From: Urechis unicinctus
Taxonomy: Eukaryota > Annelida > Polychaeta > Xenopneusta > Urechidae
Length of the DNA stretch: 64,000 bases
Assembly (NCBI GenBank): GCA_034190875.2
Contig: CM067357.1
Location: forward strand, 17,261,464-17,325,463
Direction of reading: 5' to 3'
Shown here piece after piece: positions 10,907 through 24,519 of the stretch. How positions within the stretch are numbered: position 1 is the stretch's first letter; every line of letters starts with the position of its first letter. Under the pieces are notes generated by a model. That model made no database searches. It was given only the letters and a program-made list of their open reading frames with translations, and had not been told where the DNA came from. A program made the translations under genes and the position numbers.

Positions 10907-11925
10907 ATAGTTAATGTTCAATATCCTGTTTGATGTAAAACCAATGGAAATTAGTCTTTATAGCACCTTTTCATATGTAGATATCTAGCAGCCACAAAGT
11001 AGAAATGGACCCCTCTTATGCAGATGCATTGATCTTTGATCACTGATTTGTTGTTCAATACCTTGTACCATGTAAGCCCCATATATGATAAGCTTTGATG
11101 GCACGTTTTTCGTCTATTGCAAGCAAGTAAGCCCAAAATTTTACAATTAAAATAAACCCTATTAGAAAATTGTTTGCGCAATATAACTGAGTGGGAAATT
11201 TGAGCTGCTGTTTTTAAGCAATCAGTAGATCTCATGTACTTTTTTTCAAAGCCCAAATCATTCCACCAATTAAGCAATATCTGGTGCATTTAGGTGTCTT
11301 ATGTTGTCAATTTAGCTTGTGGAATGTTATAAAGGTGCTTTACCAACACACCTAAGCATTTACTTCTCTTCTGTTATTCAATTAGCTGGCCAATGTTGCT
11401 TAATTTGAGTGTTCTGTGACCCTTTAATGTGTGCATTTGTATACAATGTAAACCAATAATCGATATTATCAAATTTGGTCATAACGTTTAATTGCAAATC
11501 TTGTCAAAGGCAGCAGAGCTTCGAGGCATTTCGGCCTCTTGTTTTTAACAAATAGCAGAAAGCAATATAAAACAAATCTGTTACAATCCTCAGTGTTCAT
11601 AAAGATATATTTGTTCAATGCCTTCAAAACTCAATATTAATAGATATACGGAAAACGTTCACAAACAAGCATTTGCATTTCTTGAAACCACAGCTTATCC
11701 CAATTTTAAACTTTTGGTGCACGTTTTCAGTTTCAAATCACGCACGTATCCCTCTCATCATGACTGAACCTTGCAAACTAAAATCAGCCCCCCACCCTCC
11801 ATTGACTCCCGATGTATTATTGAAAAACGGTTTTCTAAAACTTTCGGTAGGACATTAAGCAAGCTATCAGCCCCACACTAAACATAGACCCCTCTCAACC
11901 TTGCAAACTAAAAATCAGCCCTCCA

Positions 11926-11938
11926 TGACCTTTGACCT
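11926..11938 (+). promoter_or_regulatory. Perfect DR1 motif (in repeat)
   Basis: TGACCTTTGACCT is a perfect DR1. It occurs at the equivalent place of the repeat unit as 10893-10906. A near match, TGAACTTTGACCT, is at 10475-10487. Confidence 0.3.
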
Positions 11939-12563
11939 CCGATTTATGATTGAAAACAATAGCTATTCTATAACTTCTGGTGGCCTGTTTTTAGAAGAGC
12001 TTATCATATACGTAAATTCCAGCGTCCGTAAGCTTGTCCGTCCGTTCGTAAACGTTTGGTGGCATATTTTCTTTCAAAGTAAGCTTCTAATTACACATCG
12101 ACCCCTCTTATGAGCATCTAACTCTCATAAAAATAGTTGAAAGGTCGATATGATTGATTTTGGCGGCTCTGGGACTGCTCATGTGTGCAACTGAATTCCT
12201 GATTGTCCGCCGTTGTCTTGCAATAAGACATCTACATATTGATGTATGGCAGCCCCCATACCTCTCCCTTTCCCAGAATTATTGTCCTTGACTTGCCCAG
12301 ACACTCGCTCATCTCGCCGGTATGTTGACATCTTAGGGCGTCAGCTGCCCTGCCAGTCCGATCCCATCAGCACCCACTCGTTGTTGTCTAGGCTGTCGTA
12401 GCCAATAGCATCAGAAGCTTACTCACGCGGTGTGTACCTCAAGAGGAACTGCTACTCACTGTCTTTACCAGTTAGATGCGGTGAGGTTAATCCAATAGGT
12501 AATCATTTGTGCCTAAAACTACACATAGACCACTCTCATATTGTTGCCCATCACCGCCCATCC

Positions 12564-12690
12564 CCACTCCCTCAGGGTCTGGGTGGGGGGTGGGGTGGAT
12601 GGGCAGAACATATAGGCCCATTGTATCGGCGTATCCTCCCGGATAGGCAGCTAATTGAGGGCAACCGTGTCGGCGAGCAATGGGATTGAT
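12564..12690 (+). mobile_element. SINE-like element, very decayed 5' part
   Basis: The order CTCAGGGTCTGGGTGG, GGCCCATTGTATCGG, GTATCCTCCCGGATAGG and GAGGGCAACCGTGTCGG matches the first 120 bases of the SINE-like family, with many changes and the core partly deleted. Confidence 0.5.
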
Positions 12691-12699
12691 GACCACTTA

Positions 12700-13775
12700 C
12701 AAACAAAAATTCAATCCTTCACTATACAAAAGTGTCGACTGGGCGTCATGGGTTTTGGTTAGCCTTTGTTCTATTTCTGTTCCTCGTTTTAGAATTTTCC
12801 ACATCGAGATCCATTAAATGGGCACTCAACAAATAACCTATATCTTATAAGTACCAGCTTTAGCCATATGAGCATAAGGACGCTGTTTCTGTGAAGCAAT
12901 TGTAATCATCCATTGAATGCAGATTTTGGTAGGGAGTATCCCCTGAATTCCTTCAACTTCCTCCTATGTAATGCCAAGGCAGCTAACCAGAGTCAACATG
13001 TCAGACAAATGAAATTTTAACCAGATACGCTAGTTACTTTGAGCGGCATTGTCGTGAGTTCTCAGCTTACGTATGCTGCGGCAGAGGGATAAGGACCTTT
13101 ATTCCTTCCTCAGCTCCTCTCTCGTAACCGTAGTTATCTAGGTCACTGATAAAAGAAACAGCAAGTGGTTGCCAGATGCTGGTTGGTACGATTCACTGTA
13201 AGTAAATCAGGCATATAAGTTCCCCTATTTAATATAGAATGTCCAGTTTCCCGCTAAAAATACTTGCACATTGTTGCCTTGACATCAATTTGATTAGTCT
13301 GTCAGGTCAGTCTGGTATACCTTTGTTTGCAGATGAACTAAGTGCTAGCGTTCTATGGTGGAAACATGGAGTTAAAGCTATTATCGTTTTCAAGTAATTC
13401 ATGGTCACATAATTTATCTATCAGTAACAGTATATTAAATTATTCATATTAACTATGCGTGAATCAATATTGCCAAACTATGGTTAGGTTCTTGCCCACA
13501 TATACATATGTTGTGAAAATATATGACTACTCGCAACTGTCTACCTCTAACTAGCGATCATTCCGACACATTGTTTCATTAGTAAATGGGATTTTGCTAC
13601 AAATTTACTGGGGAATATTGCTTATTTCTATATCTATCAAGCAACAGCTTCCACGTACAAGTGCGTAATCAGTTTATTCATCCAAGACCACCCTTTCGTT
13701 GATCATGATGCATGAATGTTTTTAATGAAAACAGCTATTGATTTATGATCATGTGTTACAGGAGAATTCTAGCTG
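12700..13775. other. No gene seen; upstream region of the zinc-finger gene
   Basis: AT-rich sequence without a recognisable ORF. A possible splice acceptor (TGTGTTACAG) sits at 13751-13760 just before the zinc-finger start. Confidence 0.4.
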
Positions 13776-15405
<1,630 letters not shown>

Positions 15406-18400
15406 AATTGTTATTGTATGTATGATTAAAAGCAGTTGTTATTATTGCAGGTATAGTTGCCTAGGGGCAATTTAATGGCCATTCAAGATCAGTTACGCAT
15501 ATATGACTGATAAACTAATGCTGACTTTATTGGTATTGATGCAGTAAGTGATAGTTATTCAGGAATTCATTGAGTCTGACATCGTGGGTTTTACCAATAC
15601 TTTTGTAAAGCAAAGAAGAATCGACACGTGTCCTTGTTTGCTAATTTTGTTTGACCGGTCATTTGTGAACATGGGTATCAGACGTGCTCATTGGGGACAA
15701 GGCCTGTTTACAGAGATATATTTAGACTGGTTTTAATATGTATTCTGGTGTACTTTTAATAATGGATCTAGAAATATCGTTCCATCCATTGATGAAAATT
15801 TTTCTCTATTGGTAACTGCTGCCGCATATATAATGTGATGACTGTTGCATATTGCCACTGATGATGTTTGTAATTTCGCGTTCATTTGTATTTACTATGA
15901 AGATAGTCTGAGCATTTGGACTATTAACTAGAATTGCACAAGCGCTAACGGCATGTCTTCCAACGGCATCTTTCATTTTAATAGACATTCTTTGGGCTAA
16001 CGATTTACATCTTTATATTCACTTTTCACAGGTTGCATTGGGAAGCAAAAATCATAACGGTCCTGCAAAATTTTGTAAAACTTTGGAGTAAGAAGCCTGA
16101 GGATCACTGCATTCGAGAACCTCTTCCCATTTCACTTCCCCCAATTCCACACAAGAACGGATTTTATTTGTTTCAGTATATTGTCTTCGCCTTAGATTTT
16201 AGGAGCAAAGTTTTAATCCAGATCGAACAATAGACAAATGATTACTGATATCCATACAGCAGATACTGCTTGGTTGAAAGTTGCTAAATATGTTATCAAT
16301 TATAGTAGCCGATTCATCTGTAATCTTTGTAGCCTAAGAAATTGCAGGGACAAATTATTAGGAGTACAAACTTTCGAAACTCAGCCGTCTGTTAGGGGCT
16401 TTCAACATAAAGAAGATGTTTATTCATGTCTCTCATTATACAACCAAACTTATTGTCGTGCTGAACGCTTGATAAAATATGCGAAATAATTATATTACAA
16501 TCCCTGGTGCTAGTGTTTGGGGCTGATATGCAACACCAACTACAGTATTAGCATGACTCTTATTTGATGTCGATCTCTGTATTTGTGGGAAAAATCTCTC
16601 GGAATTATCTCCAACAGTTGATTTCAGGTGTGTTAAATAAATAACAATATCTTACTGTACAAGGATTCCGGATGTTACATAGCGGTAGTGGGGTCCAAAG
16701 TTCCATCGCTTTACAATGCTCTCAAAGTGAAGGGAGCTTCTCAAGTGGATTGTTCCTTTAACATATTTCGTACCTTACCATCGTGTGTCCAGCCGTCAAT
16801 CAACCTTCCATTTTCGTATGGTGTCTTAGTTGCCAAATGAGTTGCACGCAGATTTTCTTTAGTTCTTCATTAATCAAGAAAGGAGGGTCTGAACAGCGTC
16901 GCAATATGGTTCTTCTTGTAGAGATTTATTCCCGTGCGCTATACGTAGCCTATTTGTTTATGCAGGGGCGCGGATGTTGTTGTTTCTCGTCTAAAGGCTT
17001 TGCTCCAAGCGTTTGGACGCGATTTATATCCACGAGGTTCAATGAAGGGCTAGTATCGAGCTCTTTACTAAGGAGCGCCATTACAACCGACAGACCTTGA
17101 ATTCATGAGCTATTACGACGGCTGTATTGTTCAGCATTGTCATACTTGTTTTCGAGATCATTAACTTGCTATCGGCTTTTAATAACAAAGTGTCAATATT
17201 GGCAGATGCAAAAACAAATCCACACTAATAATATCCGCACGGAGACCTCGACGCCGTGTTTTAAGTTGTAAGTTGTCCGTCTTTACAAACGCAATATTCG
17301 TTTAAACTTAACTCTGAAATACCAGCTATTGGCTTAGCAGCACGGTTTTGTACTCTTTCTATTATAACTACATAGCGTTTTGAAAGTTAGAGTTGCGATA
17401 ATTGTAGTTGCTTCTTGAGTGTTCGTTGGATTAAGTATATCAATGAGGACACAAAAAGTGTGGGAAGAGAAGCTCGTGCCGTTAGAAGAATTTGGAATCG
17501 ATCAGTCAGTCGACTAGTAAAAGTGTGGTCGAACAGTTCGTTATAAAAAGGTTTCGGTACTCAAGAAGCAAAGCCAATGTTGAACATCAGACAACTCTGT
17601 TAGCCTTAACTGGGAGACTATGGAAGCTAATGTTGTGAATGGTTGTGATAGATCGTTATCTGATATCCAACAATCTATATTCAAATAAATTAATCTAACT
17701 GCAGTCCTCTACTCTTGTGGGGTTCGATATACATAAACCACAGGTTCTCAGCACAAAGTCGTCTGCCAGTGGGGGTCATGTGATGTAAACGATATTGGAA
17801 GTAAAAACGTATAAAGAGACTAAATGCCTCAATGAACGTATTAACACGTACTTAATAATTATTGTAATGGACATAGCAATTACGTTGATCCATGTTATGA
17901 TTGAATTCGATGTTGTCAAACTAAGTGAATCTGATCACACTACCCATCTGGGATCGTACTTTTGACATAATTCTGTTATGTGGTTACCATGTGACCAGAA
18001 CAACAATACTACTGTTCTGATTTGGTAACTGCTGTATTAATGTATTTAGAACACTGTTCGATGACTATTGCCAGTGATCAATGAGGAACTGCCACTCGAA
18101 CCGTCGGTGGATTACAATCTCTGACCTATAGATTCTCTATCCCTGGTGACTTCTTTATTGCCAATGGAATTTGTTTTCCCTTGTATCCTCGTGTCATGTT
18201 TTGTTTCTGTAGATGCTGTCATGCACCCTTCGAATGTATTATGCCCATTGCCACTTGTCCTGTATCTTTAGGTCTGCCCATGGAAATGACATACTTCGCA
18301 TTTACACCCACATATAGATAGCACAAGCAGTTGGCCGTTCATATGCTAAAATGAGTGATTATTGAACGTGTCGTTCATCTTCGTCATTGCAAAGTTGTGT

Positions 18401-19360
18401 TGACTCAGGTCCACAACCTGCCAGCTGTTGAGAGGCCGATATGTCATTTACATCGTTTGTTCTTAGCATTCAATAAGCCAATATTTAGGAGTTATATTAC
18501 TGTGTTTTGCGTCTGTTGCAAAAGCGAAAGTAAAAGCGTCAATTAGTAAGCAGTGTGCGATGTATTTTTTGTAAGCAAACAGGAGATTGTTCTCTGATGT
18601 TTTAGTTCAACTGTCGTACCGTGCAAGCTCCAGTGCCATCCAACATGCAACAGTCATCTCTCAGCGACGAATCACAATAATATGCGACCGCAGTTAACAA
18701 GAGATGCTCGTTATTGTTGGGAAGTTTTCATTAATTGACATACTATGTCGTCATATTTGTTAAAGCATACAGACCAATTTGAAACACGCAGCACATAATG
18801 TGACAGTTGGTCAAGACATACATCCGCATTGTCTTGATGGCGCCACCGTAATTAAAACAGCTGCGTTATCATGGGGCCTACAATCGAAAGTGCCGTTAAT
18901 TTACGTGGAATAATTGTTGTACTTATTGAGATTTCAGCGTAGTCTTGCGAGATAAAGGAAATTATCTTGTGCGGAAAAAAAATTGCTATTAACAGCAATC
19001 TCCCAGCATACCATATCTATTTGGACACATTTTGATTCACCAAGTTTGTATGAATGTTAATAATTTGTAGTGTCAATTAGAGTTTGTATTTATCTTGCTA
19101 GGGGAGTAGATTTGCGCGCCATATCGTTGCGTACTTTATACTACTCTATTGGTGAACGAATGAAAGAATAAATCATATTTGTTTGATTGGCGAAGTCGAT
19201 TTATCTATGAAAGTGTTTGAACAATTAACTGCTTTATCGACTTCATTTTTTTTTCAAATGAGTATGTGGATAACCAGTGGAACAAACGTTGACGCAAATT
19301 CGGAATAATTCGCAATATTTATATAAGAGGTATGGAATACTTATCCCTTTAGATCCAATA
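15406..19360. other. Nearly 4 kb with no recognisable gene
   Basis: Ordinary AT-rich sequence. ORFs of 60-105 codons (for example 16033-16489 and 16783-17100) have no motif or conserved neighbour and look like chance. No repeat family of this window was recognised here. Confidence 0.5.
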
Positions 19361-19672
19361 ATAGTATTAACTCATAATCAATCCCACTGGTCCATTCACA
19401 ACCAAAATATTGATAATTCGGCGGGCCGAAACACACAATGACCCACTCTCCGTGGCAGACATGTTTGACGCAATGCTAACATAACATCTCTGCAATAGTT
19501 CACGGAGCGCATGTGATTTGACCCGGTTGTAACCTCTGACCAGGCGATAGCAAGCAGCGCGCGTCAAACATAAACAAACAAGAATGGTCAACATGAATGG
19601 AGCTTATCGGGGAAGCTCGGAAGTAAGCCCTTCTGTCACAAGTATTAAATTTTGGCAAATCTTATTCTAACA

Positions 19673-20032
19673 TTAGCAGTCCAAGTTTTTTTTGGTTGTG
19701 TGTCTTTTTATTTTTTCCATAAAACATGTGAACTCCCATCGGGGGGTAGGTGGGAGCAGCAAATCTGGGAGCAAATGGTATATCAGGCTTTTCCCATACC
19801 CCGTTGGTAGATTAGCAACAACGTCGTTTCCCAAGAACAACTTCTCAAAACACTCTCGCTGCTTGTCTGTCATTTCCAATTCCGGCGTGTAACTTTCTAT
19901 TGCTTTTTTCAGTCGATTTTCGTTAACAAATTTGTCTTCACATCTGACTGCCGCCATTTTTAGAAACGCTTGACGGTCATGAAACGTCCGCGGAACTACT
20001 TTTTTTCGAAATGCCTCAAAAAGGTTTTCCAT
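19673..20032 (-). CDS. RecQ/DEAD-like helicase N-terminal fragment (copy 1)
   Basis: The 119-codon frame starts MENLFEAFRKKVV and contains DKQRECFEKLFLGNDVVANL followed by PTGYGKSLIYHLLPDLL. That is the Q-motif-like lead-in and Walker A (GYGKS) of a RecQ-type superfamily 2 helicase, whose role would be ATP-driven DNA unwinding. Only the part up to motif I is present. After LLPDLL the sequence loses helicase character, and the DEAH box and later motifs are absent. Homology with the copy at 34911-35390 stops at the same point, base 19757, so that is either an exon end or a duplication break. It may be a first exon whose partners lie outside or are lost. Confidence 0.6.
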   Translation of the reverse strand: MENLFEAFRKKVVPRTFHDRQAFLKMAAVRCEDKFVNENRLKKAIESYTPELEMTDKQRECFEKLFLGNDVVANLPTGYGKSLIYHLLPDLLLPPTPRWEFTCFMEKIKRHTTKKNLDC

Positions 20033-20230
20033 AACAAAATGATTATTATTATTCTAATCACACACAACAGAAAATGTTTTTGTAATATTTGAGAGATGAC
20101 ATTTCGTAATAATATTTCGTCGCGTAATGGCCCGAATTTGCCCCAAAGCGATCAGAGCGTTGCAGAAGTCTGCGCAGGAGATCGACAATGACCAATACGG
20201 CTCGGATGTGAAACGTTATATGGCCGTAGT
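19757..20230 (-). repeat. Duplicated block: helicase first exon plus 5' flank (copy 1)
   Basis: Matches 34911-35390 from CAGCAAATCTGGGAGCAAAT through the coding part and about 200 bp beyond the ATG, including TAATGGCCCGAATTTGCCCC. The upstream flank is conserved along with the exon, as expected if the 5' end of a gene or element was copied as a unit. Confidence 0.75.
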
Positions 20231-20239
20231 TCCTGGGGG

Positions 20240-20929
20240 CAAAATATTTTACTCTGGAAACGCAAGTAAACATCGACCGATTTGGGTGAAGCATAGGTGA
20301 AGCATATTTATCCAGAAAAAAAATCGTGGATTAGCCTATTAGATGTAATTAAAACGCTCAATTAACTGAGCTATATGTAATTCAACTATCGTGTTAGGTA
20401 AGAACCATTACTGAATTCTACATGCGATCGACATACTTTCTTCGACGTAGTCCGAGCGATAATATAACGAAAAGTCCTTTCCTTTATTTGAGGGCTGAAC
20501 CTACTCGTTCAAACTAGCATTTATTAAGATACATGCATGAATAATACATCAAACGATAACGTACATGTCGAATTTCAATAATATGGCAATACTCGCATTT
20601 TCCCATTTGATCATTGAAAACTGTTTTTAATTTACAAGAAGTGAAGAACACCAATTTAAATTTTCTTTTTGAGATCCTGTCCGTTTCGAATTCGTAGAGG
20701 TTTAATTTTTTATGTAGCTTATCAAGGCTTTTCTTGGCTCCCAAACTGAATCGTTCGCCAAGAAGCCTTAGCCATTGTCATAGTGAATGTTATATGTACC
20801 AAACCCTGATATTGGTAGACAAACTAGACTTTATTCAGTCCAAATTACAGAACTTCAGAAGCACATTTAAAGACCCAGCATGCGCGTCTATTAATAACAT
20901 CCAGTTATTAAATCATCCCAAGTAGAAAC
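20240..20929. other. No gene seen
   Basis: AT-rich sequence. Overlapping short ORFs occur on both strands with no motif. Confidence 0.4.
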
Positions 20930-21838
20930 ATCCTTATTTTACAGTAGCAGCTCTTAAGGTCCAATTTGTACCTTCTATAACACCACCATCATTAACAGTC
21001 AAAAGATAGGTACTTGGTTCTAATACATACATCTGAGGAATATGAAGAGGACAACGATCTTCCGACTTCTCGCCTGTTGTCGCAATCAGCACAGTCATTG
21101 CAGTCAATCTCTTTGCATTAATTTCAAAATCATTTAAATCTTCAATCTTTTATTTAAATACTATTAATACATCTTAACAAAATAAATTCAACTGGAGAAG
21201 GACATAGTTTAGGGTTATCAAACTTACACGCATCTGCCTCTATATAATTGCCACTTTCTAAACCATGCCCAACGGTAGTGACTTCCGGCACCAGCCTCCT
21301 CAGCCTGGCCGCTGCAGGGAAGGGCACCATCAGTACCCGCCAAAGGGTATATGGTTCTTCCTCCAAAATAGGCAGAGAAACTCAATAACTTAAACTGTCT
21401 CTAGTGAATTTAATAATTTTAACTTCCAAATCTTTGTACAAATAGTCATTGCTAACATCTAAATTATTGTTCTTTCTAATGGTTTTTAACGTAGACCTCA
21501 GAATTAATGTATCCGTTAAGTGTCCCATGACAGCTAAGTCTCTCTTATAATGAAAGTGATCAAAACTTGCAATTTCACTGTTAAAGATATCTTTAGTGAA
21601 TGACAATATTTACAATCATAATTTACAGTTCTGTATGACACTTTTTTTTACCTACTTGATCAACCACTTCCGGTAATGAACGTGTGTTTAAATGAAGCTG
21701 GTTAATGTACTCTGCGAGTACAATGACCTTCTGTATCTGTTTCTGTTGAGCCATGGTTTGATTAACACAAATGACTAAATCACGTAGAATTTTTTTTTTT
21801 TTATTTGACTCTGCCACAAGTTCATTTACTGTGTTCCT
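20930..21838 (-). pseudogene. Env-like glycoprotein remnant (copy 2, inverted)
   Basis: Homologous to 1083-1836 in the opposite orientation, starting at the same phrase (ACTTGTGGCAGAGTCAAAT on the minus strand). It lacks the signal-peptide part. The coiled-coil-like stretch (21817-21623) and Cys-rich stretch (21366-21154) are recognisable, but a stop replaces the Trp region before VSLPILE, and there are at least two frame breaks. Beyond the point where copy 1 ends, the minus strand stays coding-like to about 20935, with Cys and the phrases QMYVLEPSTYLL and GVIEGTNWTL. Copy 2 therefore shows more of the ancestral C-terminal part. No integrase lies beside it. It sits about 150 bp past the SWIM exon donor, so it probably inserted in that gene's intron. 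Confidence 0.45.
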
Positions 21839-21985
21839 GTGAAGAGTCCAGGCACGCTTTGGTCGTCCACGTGGTGAGATTCACAGGCATCCTCTTGTAG
21901 GGAGTTAGTTGGGGGCAGTTTTTGAATCAAATTTACTGCTGTGCTTGAAAACAAGCTGAGACAAACTGGCAAACCGCTCTCTCAC

Positions 21986-22252
21986 CTCAAAAGGTTCAGT
22001 AGGAATTCTTCCTGTTTCTCATCTGAGGGAGGCAACGGAGGGGCTCTGCGGATGAGTCCTTTTGACACCTTGCTCTTGGCATCTGCTGAGTAGAACATAA
22101 TCCTACTTAGGGGATCAGGCTGGACACCATCCCATGCCACAGAGTTCCATTGGCAAGCCTCATCTGTGCAGGCGCGTTTATGATGCCCGAGGCGCACATC
22201 CATTTCTAGTTTGAAGAGTATTGCCCCAACATGAGAGCACGACTCACCAAGC
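21986..22252 (-). CDS. Single exon with SWIM-type zinc finger (YqaJ/SWIM-family protein)
   Basis: The 89-codon exon reads LGESCSHVGAILFKLE, then RACTDEACQWNSV, then VQPDPLSRIMFY. The C-x-H-type pair in ESCSHV completes a SWIM zinc-binding motif, whose first Cys pair (CKC-like, here CMCN just before the splice site) would sit at the end of the previous exon. This order is familiar from large invertebrate families that combine a SWIM finger with a YqaJ-type nuclease domain. The acceptor (GTGTAACAG) and donor (GTGAG) are intact, with matching phase, and no stop or shift is seen. The flanking exons were not found: the Env-like copy 2 follows downstream, and upstream only intron-like sequence is seen. 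Confidence 0.6.
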
Positions 22253-22597
22253 CTGTTACACATACACATGATTTCAAAACATCAGGAAAATGTTTAACTT
22301 ATATATGTTTAACTATTTAAAAACTATGTTTGAAGATGTTGGTGGCAATACACATTGAAAGCTTTGCAATCACAATGGGCAATGGAGTTACATATCATTT
22401 TATGAATACAATTGTGAAATATGCCAATACATCTATATACATGTATCAGAACTCTCACACACAAGGACTTACCCGCCACATAACTTTCCACCTTCTTCAC
22501 TGCTCCCCTTCATTCCAATCCATTACCCGTCACTGTTCAACCTTCTACCACACATGACTAGGTTATATAATAAACAAGAAGTGAAAGACTACGGATG

Positions 22598-22700
22598 TGT
22601 GTCTGGGGTTAGTATATGACCCCTGTCTCCTCCTGCATGGAGTAAGATGAAACTAATAGGGGGCAACCAGTTTGTTGTGGGTTGCAACTCGTGTCGTGTC
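22598..22700 (+). mobile_element. SINE-like element, 5' fragment
   Basis: The phrases TCTCCTCCTGCATGGAGTAAG, AATAGGGGGCAACC and GGGTTGCAACTCGTGTCG match the start of the short-element family. It stops abruptly and is followed by another start at 22720. Confidence 0.65.
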
Positions 22701-23265
22701 TTTTTCATCATCATCCATGTTTTTCCGGCCCCCTGTGGGTCCGGGGGTAGAATAGGTCCACTGTATCCTCCTGCATGTCGTAAGAGGCGACTAATAGGGG
22801 GCAACCTGTTGGCCGTGGGTTGCGACTCGTGTCGGTGGAAGATGGGATCCTGGTGGTTGAGCGGAGCGGTCCTTGCGAGGGCTATATCTGCAACACACCA
22901 CTTTGGCCCGGATTTCACCTAGACGAGAGGCTGGAATGGCCTGGTCCAGTCAATCGGCTTGTGGTGACATGCCATGGGATATTTGTTTTCATTACTTATT
23001 GCTTTTTCATTCCACCTCTTGTCATTCATTCTTATCCACATGGTTTTTTCCCTTTTCTTTTTTTCATTTATCCCTGGCGGCTGCTTAACAGGTCAATTGA
23101 GTTGATGTGTGAACAGCTCTTTGAGCTGTTTGCTATTTGATTTGAGTATTGCACTGGTGTATCCCTGGCGTCATGTGTGCTGGTTGAGCCGCACACCGCT
23201 GACGCCCCCATGTTGGGCTCCATGGTGGGTGGGGAGCACCAGTGAAGAAATTTTATCATAATATC

Positions 23266-24519
23266 ATGGCTCATAAACAAACTCAAGAAAGATTATCTTC
23301 TAAACGGACTAGACCCAATGAAACGGACACGGACTCTGACTCGGACAAAGATCTTTGCTCCTCATGGCCAAGATTCTTGGTTTTAACTTCTACTAATCCA
23401 GAGAGACCCTTGACATCTCTAAGTCCTTTTGCAATTAGTAAAGGGATTGAGGGGTTGGCTGGTGTCGCCAAAAACATTAGGAAAATACAGTCTGGCAGCT
23501 TGCTTGTTGAAGTTGATCGACCCAGCCTCGCGCGAGTTGCCTACTGAAATCAGTACTTCTCGCGGGCATTCCGATACAAGTCACCCCTCACCGAACCCTC
23601 AACACCAAAAGAGGAGTAATTCGATGTTTTGATTTGAAAGAATGCGAGGTCTCTGAAATTATTAACGAGTTAAAACCACAAAGGGTAATCGATGCAAAAA
23701 AAATCACAGTGAACCGCAATGGGACTCGACAAGCCACGGGGACGGTTATCCTGACCTTTGACAGCTCTGAATTGCCTAAAGCTGTCAAGGTCGGATACTT
23801 GAATGTCTCCGTGGACCCCTACATCCCAAATCCCTTGCGCTGCTTCAAGTGCCAACGTTACGGACATGGTAATTCAACCTGCAAAAGAACTGCAGCATGT
23901 GCGAAGTGTGGACAGGAGGACCATAAGGAAGATGACTGCCGGCAGACCACCAAATGTATTAATTGCTCAGGGGACCACCCAGCATTCTCTAGGTTGTGTC
24001 CTACATGGATCAAGGTAAAACAAATCCAAACGATCCGACACACCAGAGACATCTCGTTCCCTGAGGCACGAAAGATAGTGGAGGCACATCAGGGCACCAA
24101 ACCCTCTTATGCTAGCGCTGTCAAAAAGACCACAGTGTCAGTCGACACCCAGACCGACTACACGTGGCCAAATGGCAGCGCCCAGCCAAAAATGGTGACC
24201 ATTGATGTGCCAAAACCTGCTACTACTACCAAGAAGGCAAAAGATATGTCAACGCAGTGCAGTCCTCCTGTCCATCCTACTGTTTACAAAAAACCCGCTG
24301 AGACTAGTAAAAAAAATGAAACAGTAATAACTAAAGTAAAAAACTCATAATCATAGACCTCCTAAGGGATCTAAGGATCCCATAAAATTGCATAATAAAT
24401 ACGGCAGCCTAGAGGAGATGGACATTGACAGTGTCCGTCTTCCCTCTAAACCCACATCTGCCCCTAACAGCCCAAGGCGGAAGCCTCGGGCTTCAACCAA
24501 TCCCCCCAATGTCACCTAG
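23266..24519 (+). pseudogene. LINE ORF1: zinc-knuckle nucleic-acid-binding protein, frameshifted
   Basis: The ATG at 23266 gives MAHKQTQERLSSKR, then a Ser/Asp-rich stretch. The minus-strand copy at 52425-52770 keeps the same start. A domain with IRKIQSGSLLVEV follows. Frame changes near 23540 and 23570 separate it from the zinc-knuckle part: CFKCQRYGHGNSTC, CAKCGQEDHKEDDC and CINCSGDHPAFSRLC (23830-24000). A Lys/Pro-rich tail runs to a stop at 24348, but a one-base slip in the A run at about 24340 would carry it on through an open stretch (MDIDSVRLPSKP) to a TAG at 24517-24519. ORF1 products of this type bind LINE RNA and aid reverse transcription. Confidence 0.8.

Larger units (their letters stand above)
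10440..12130 (+). repeat. Degenerate dispersed or tandem repeats with DR1-like motifs
   Basis: Several diverged units share the order: AGCAGCCCCACA, then ACATGGACCCCTCTTAT, then TTGACCTTTGACC, then a TTTATTGTTCAATA-like stretch, then GATGGCACGTTTT. Units or parts are visible near 10445, 10840, 10980, 11690, 11860 and 12050, with outlying pieces at 8480-8600. No protein is encoded. The overlapping minus-strand ORF at 10951-11289 is incidental. Confidence 0.55.

Noticed and set aside
10951-11289. 112-codon minus-strand ORF
   Set aside because: Lies across degenerate repeat units with no domain or splice signal.
16783-17100. 105-codon ORF
   Set aside because: Basic, Cys/Ser-rich composition without motif, conserved partner or splice context.
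19673-20032. Helitron helicase
   Set aside because: The Walker A context (PTGYGKSLIYHLLP) is RecQ-like, not Pif1-like, and no Rep domain or Helitron ends were found nearby.
22720-23100. tRNA-derived head with box A/B in the SINE-like elements
   Set aside because: GGTTGCGACTCG vaguely resembles box B, but no convincing box A or cloverleaf is visible, and the segment matches the LINE 5' region.
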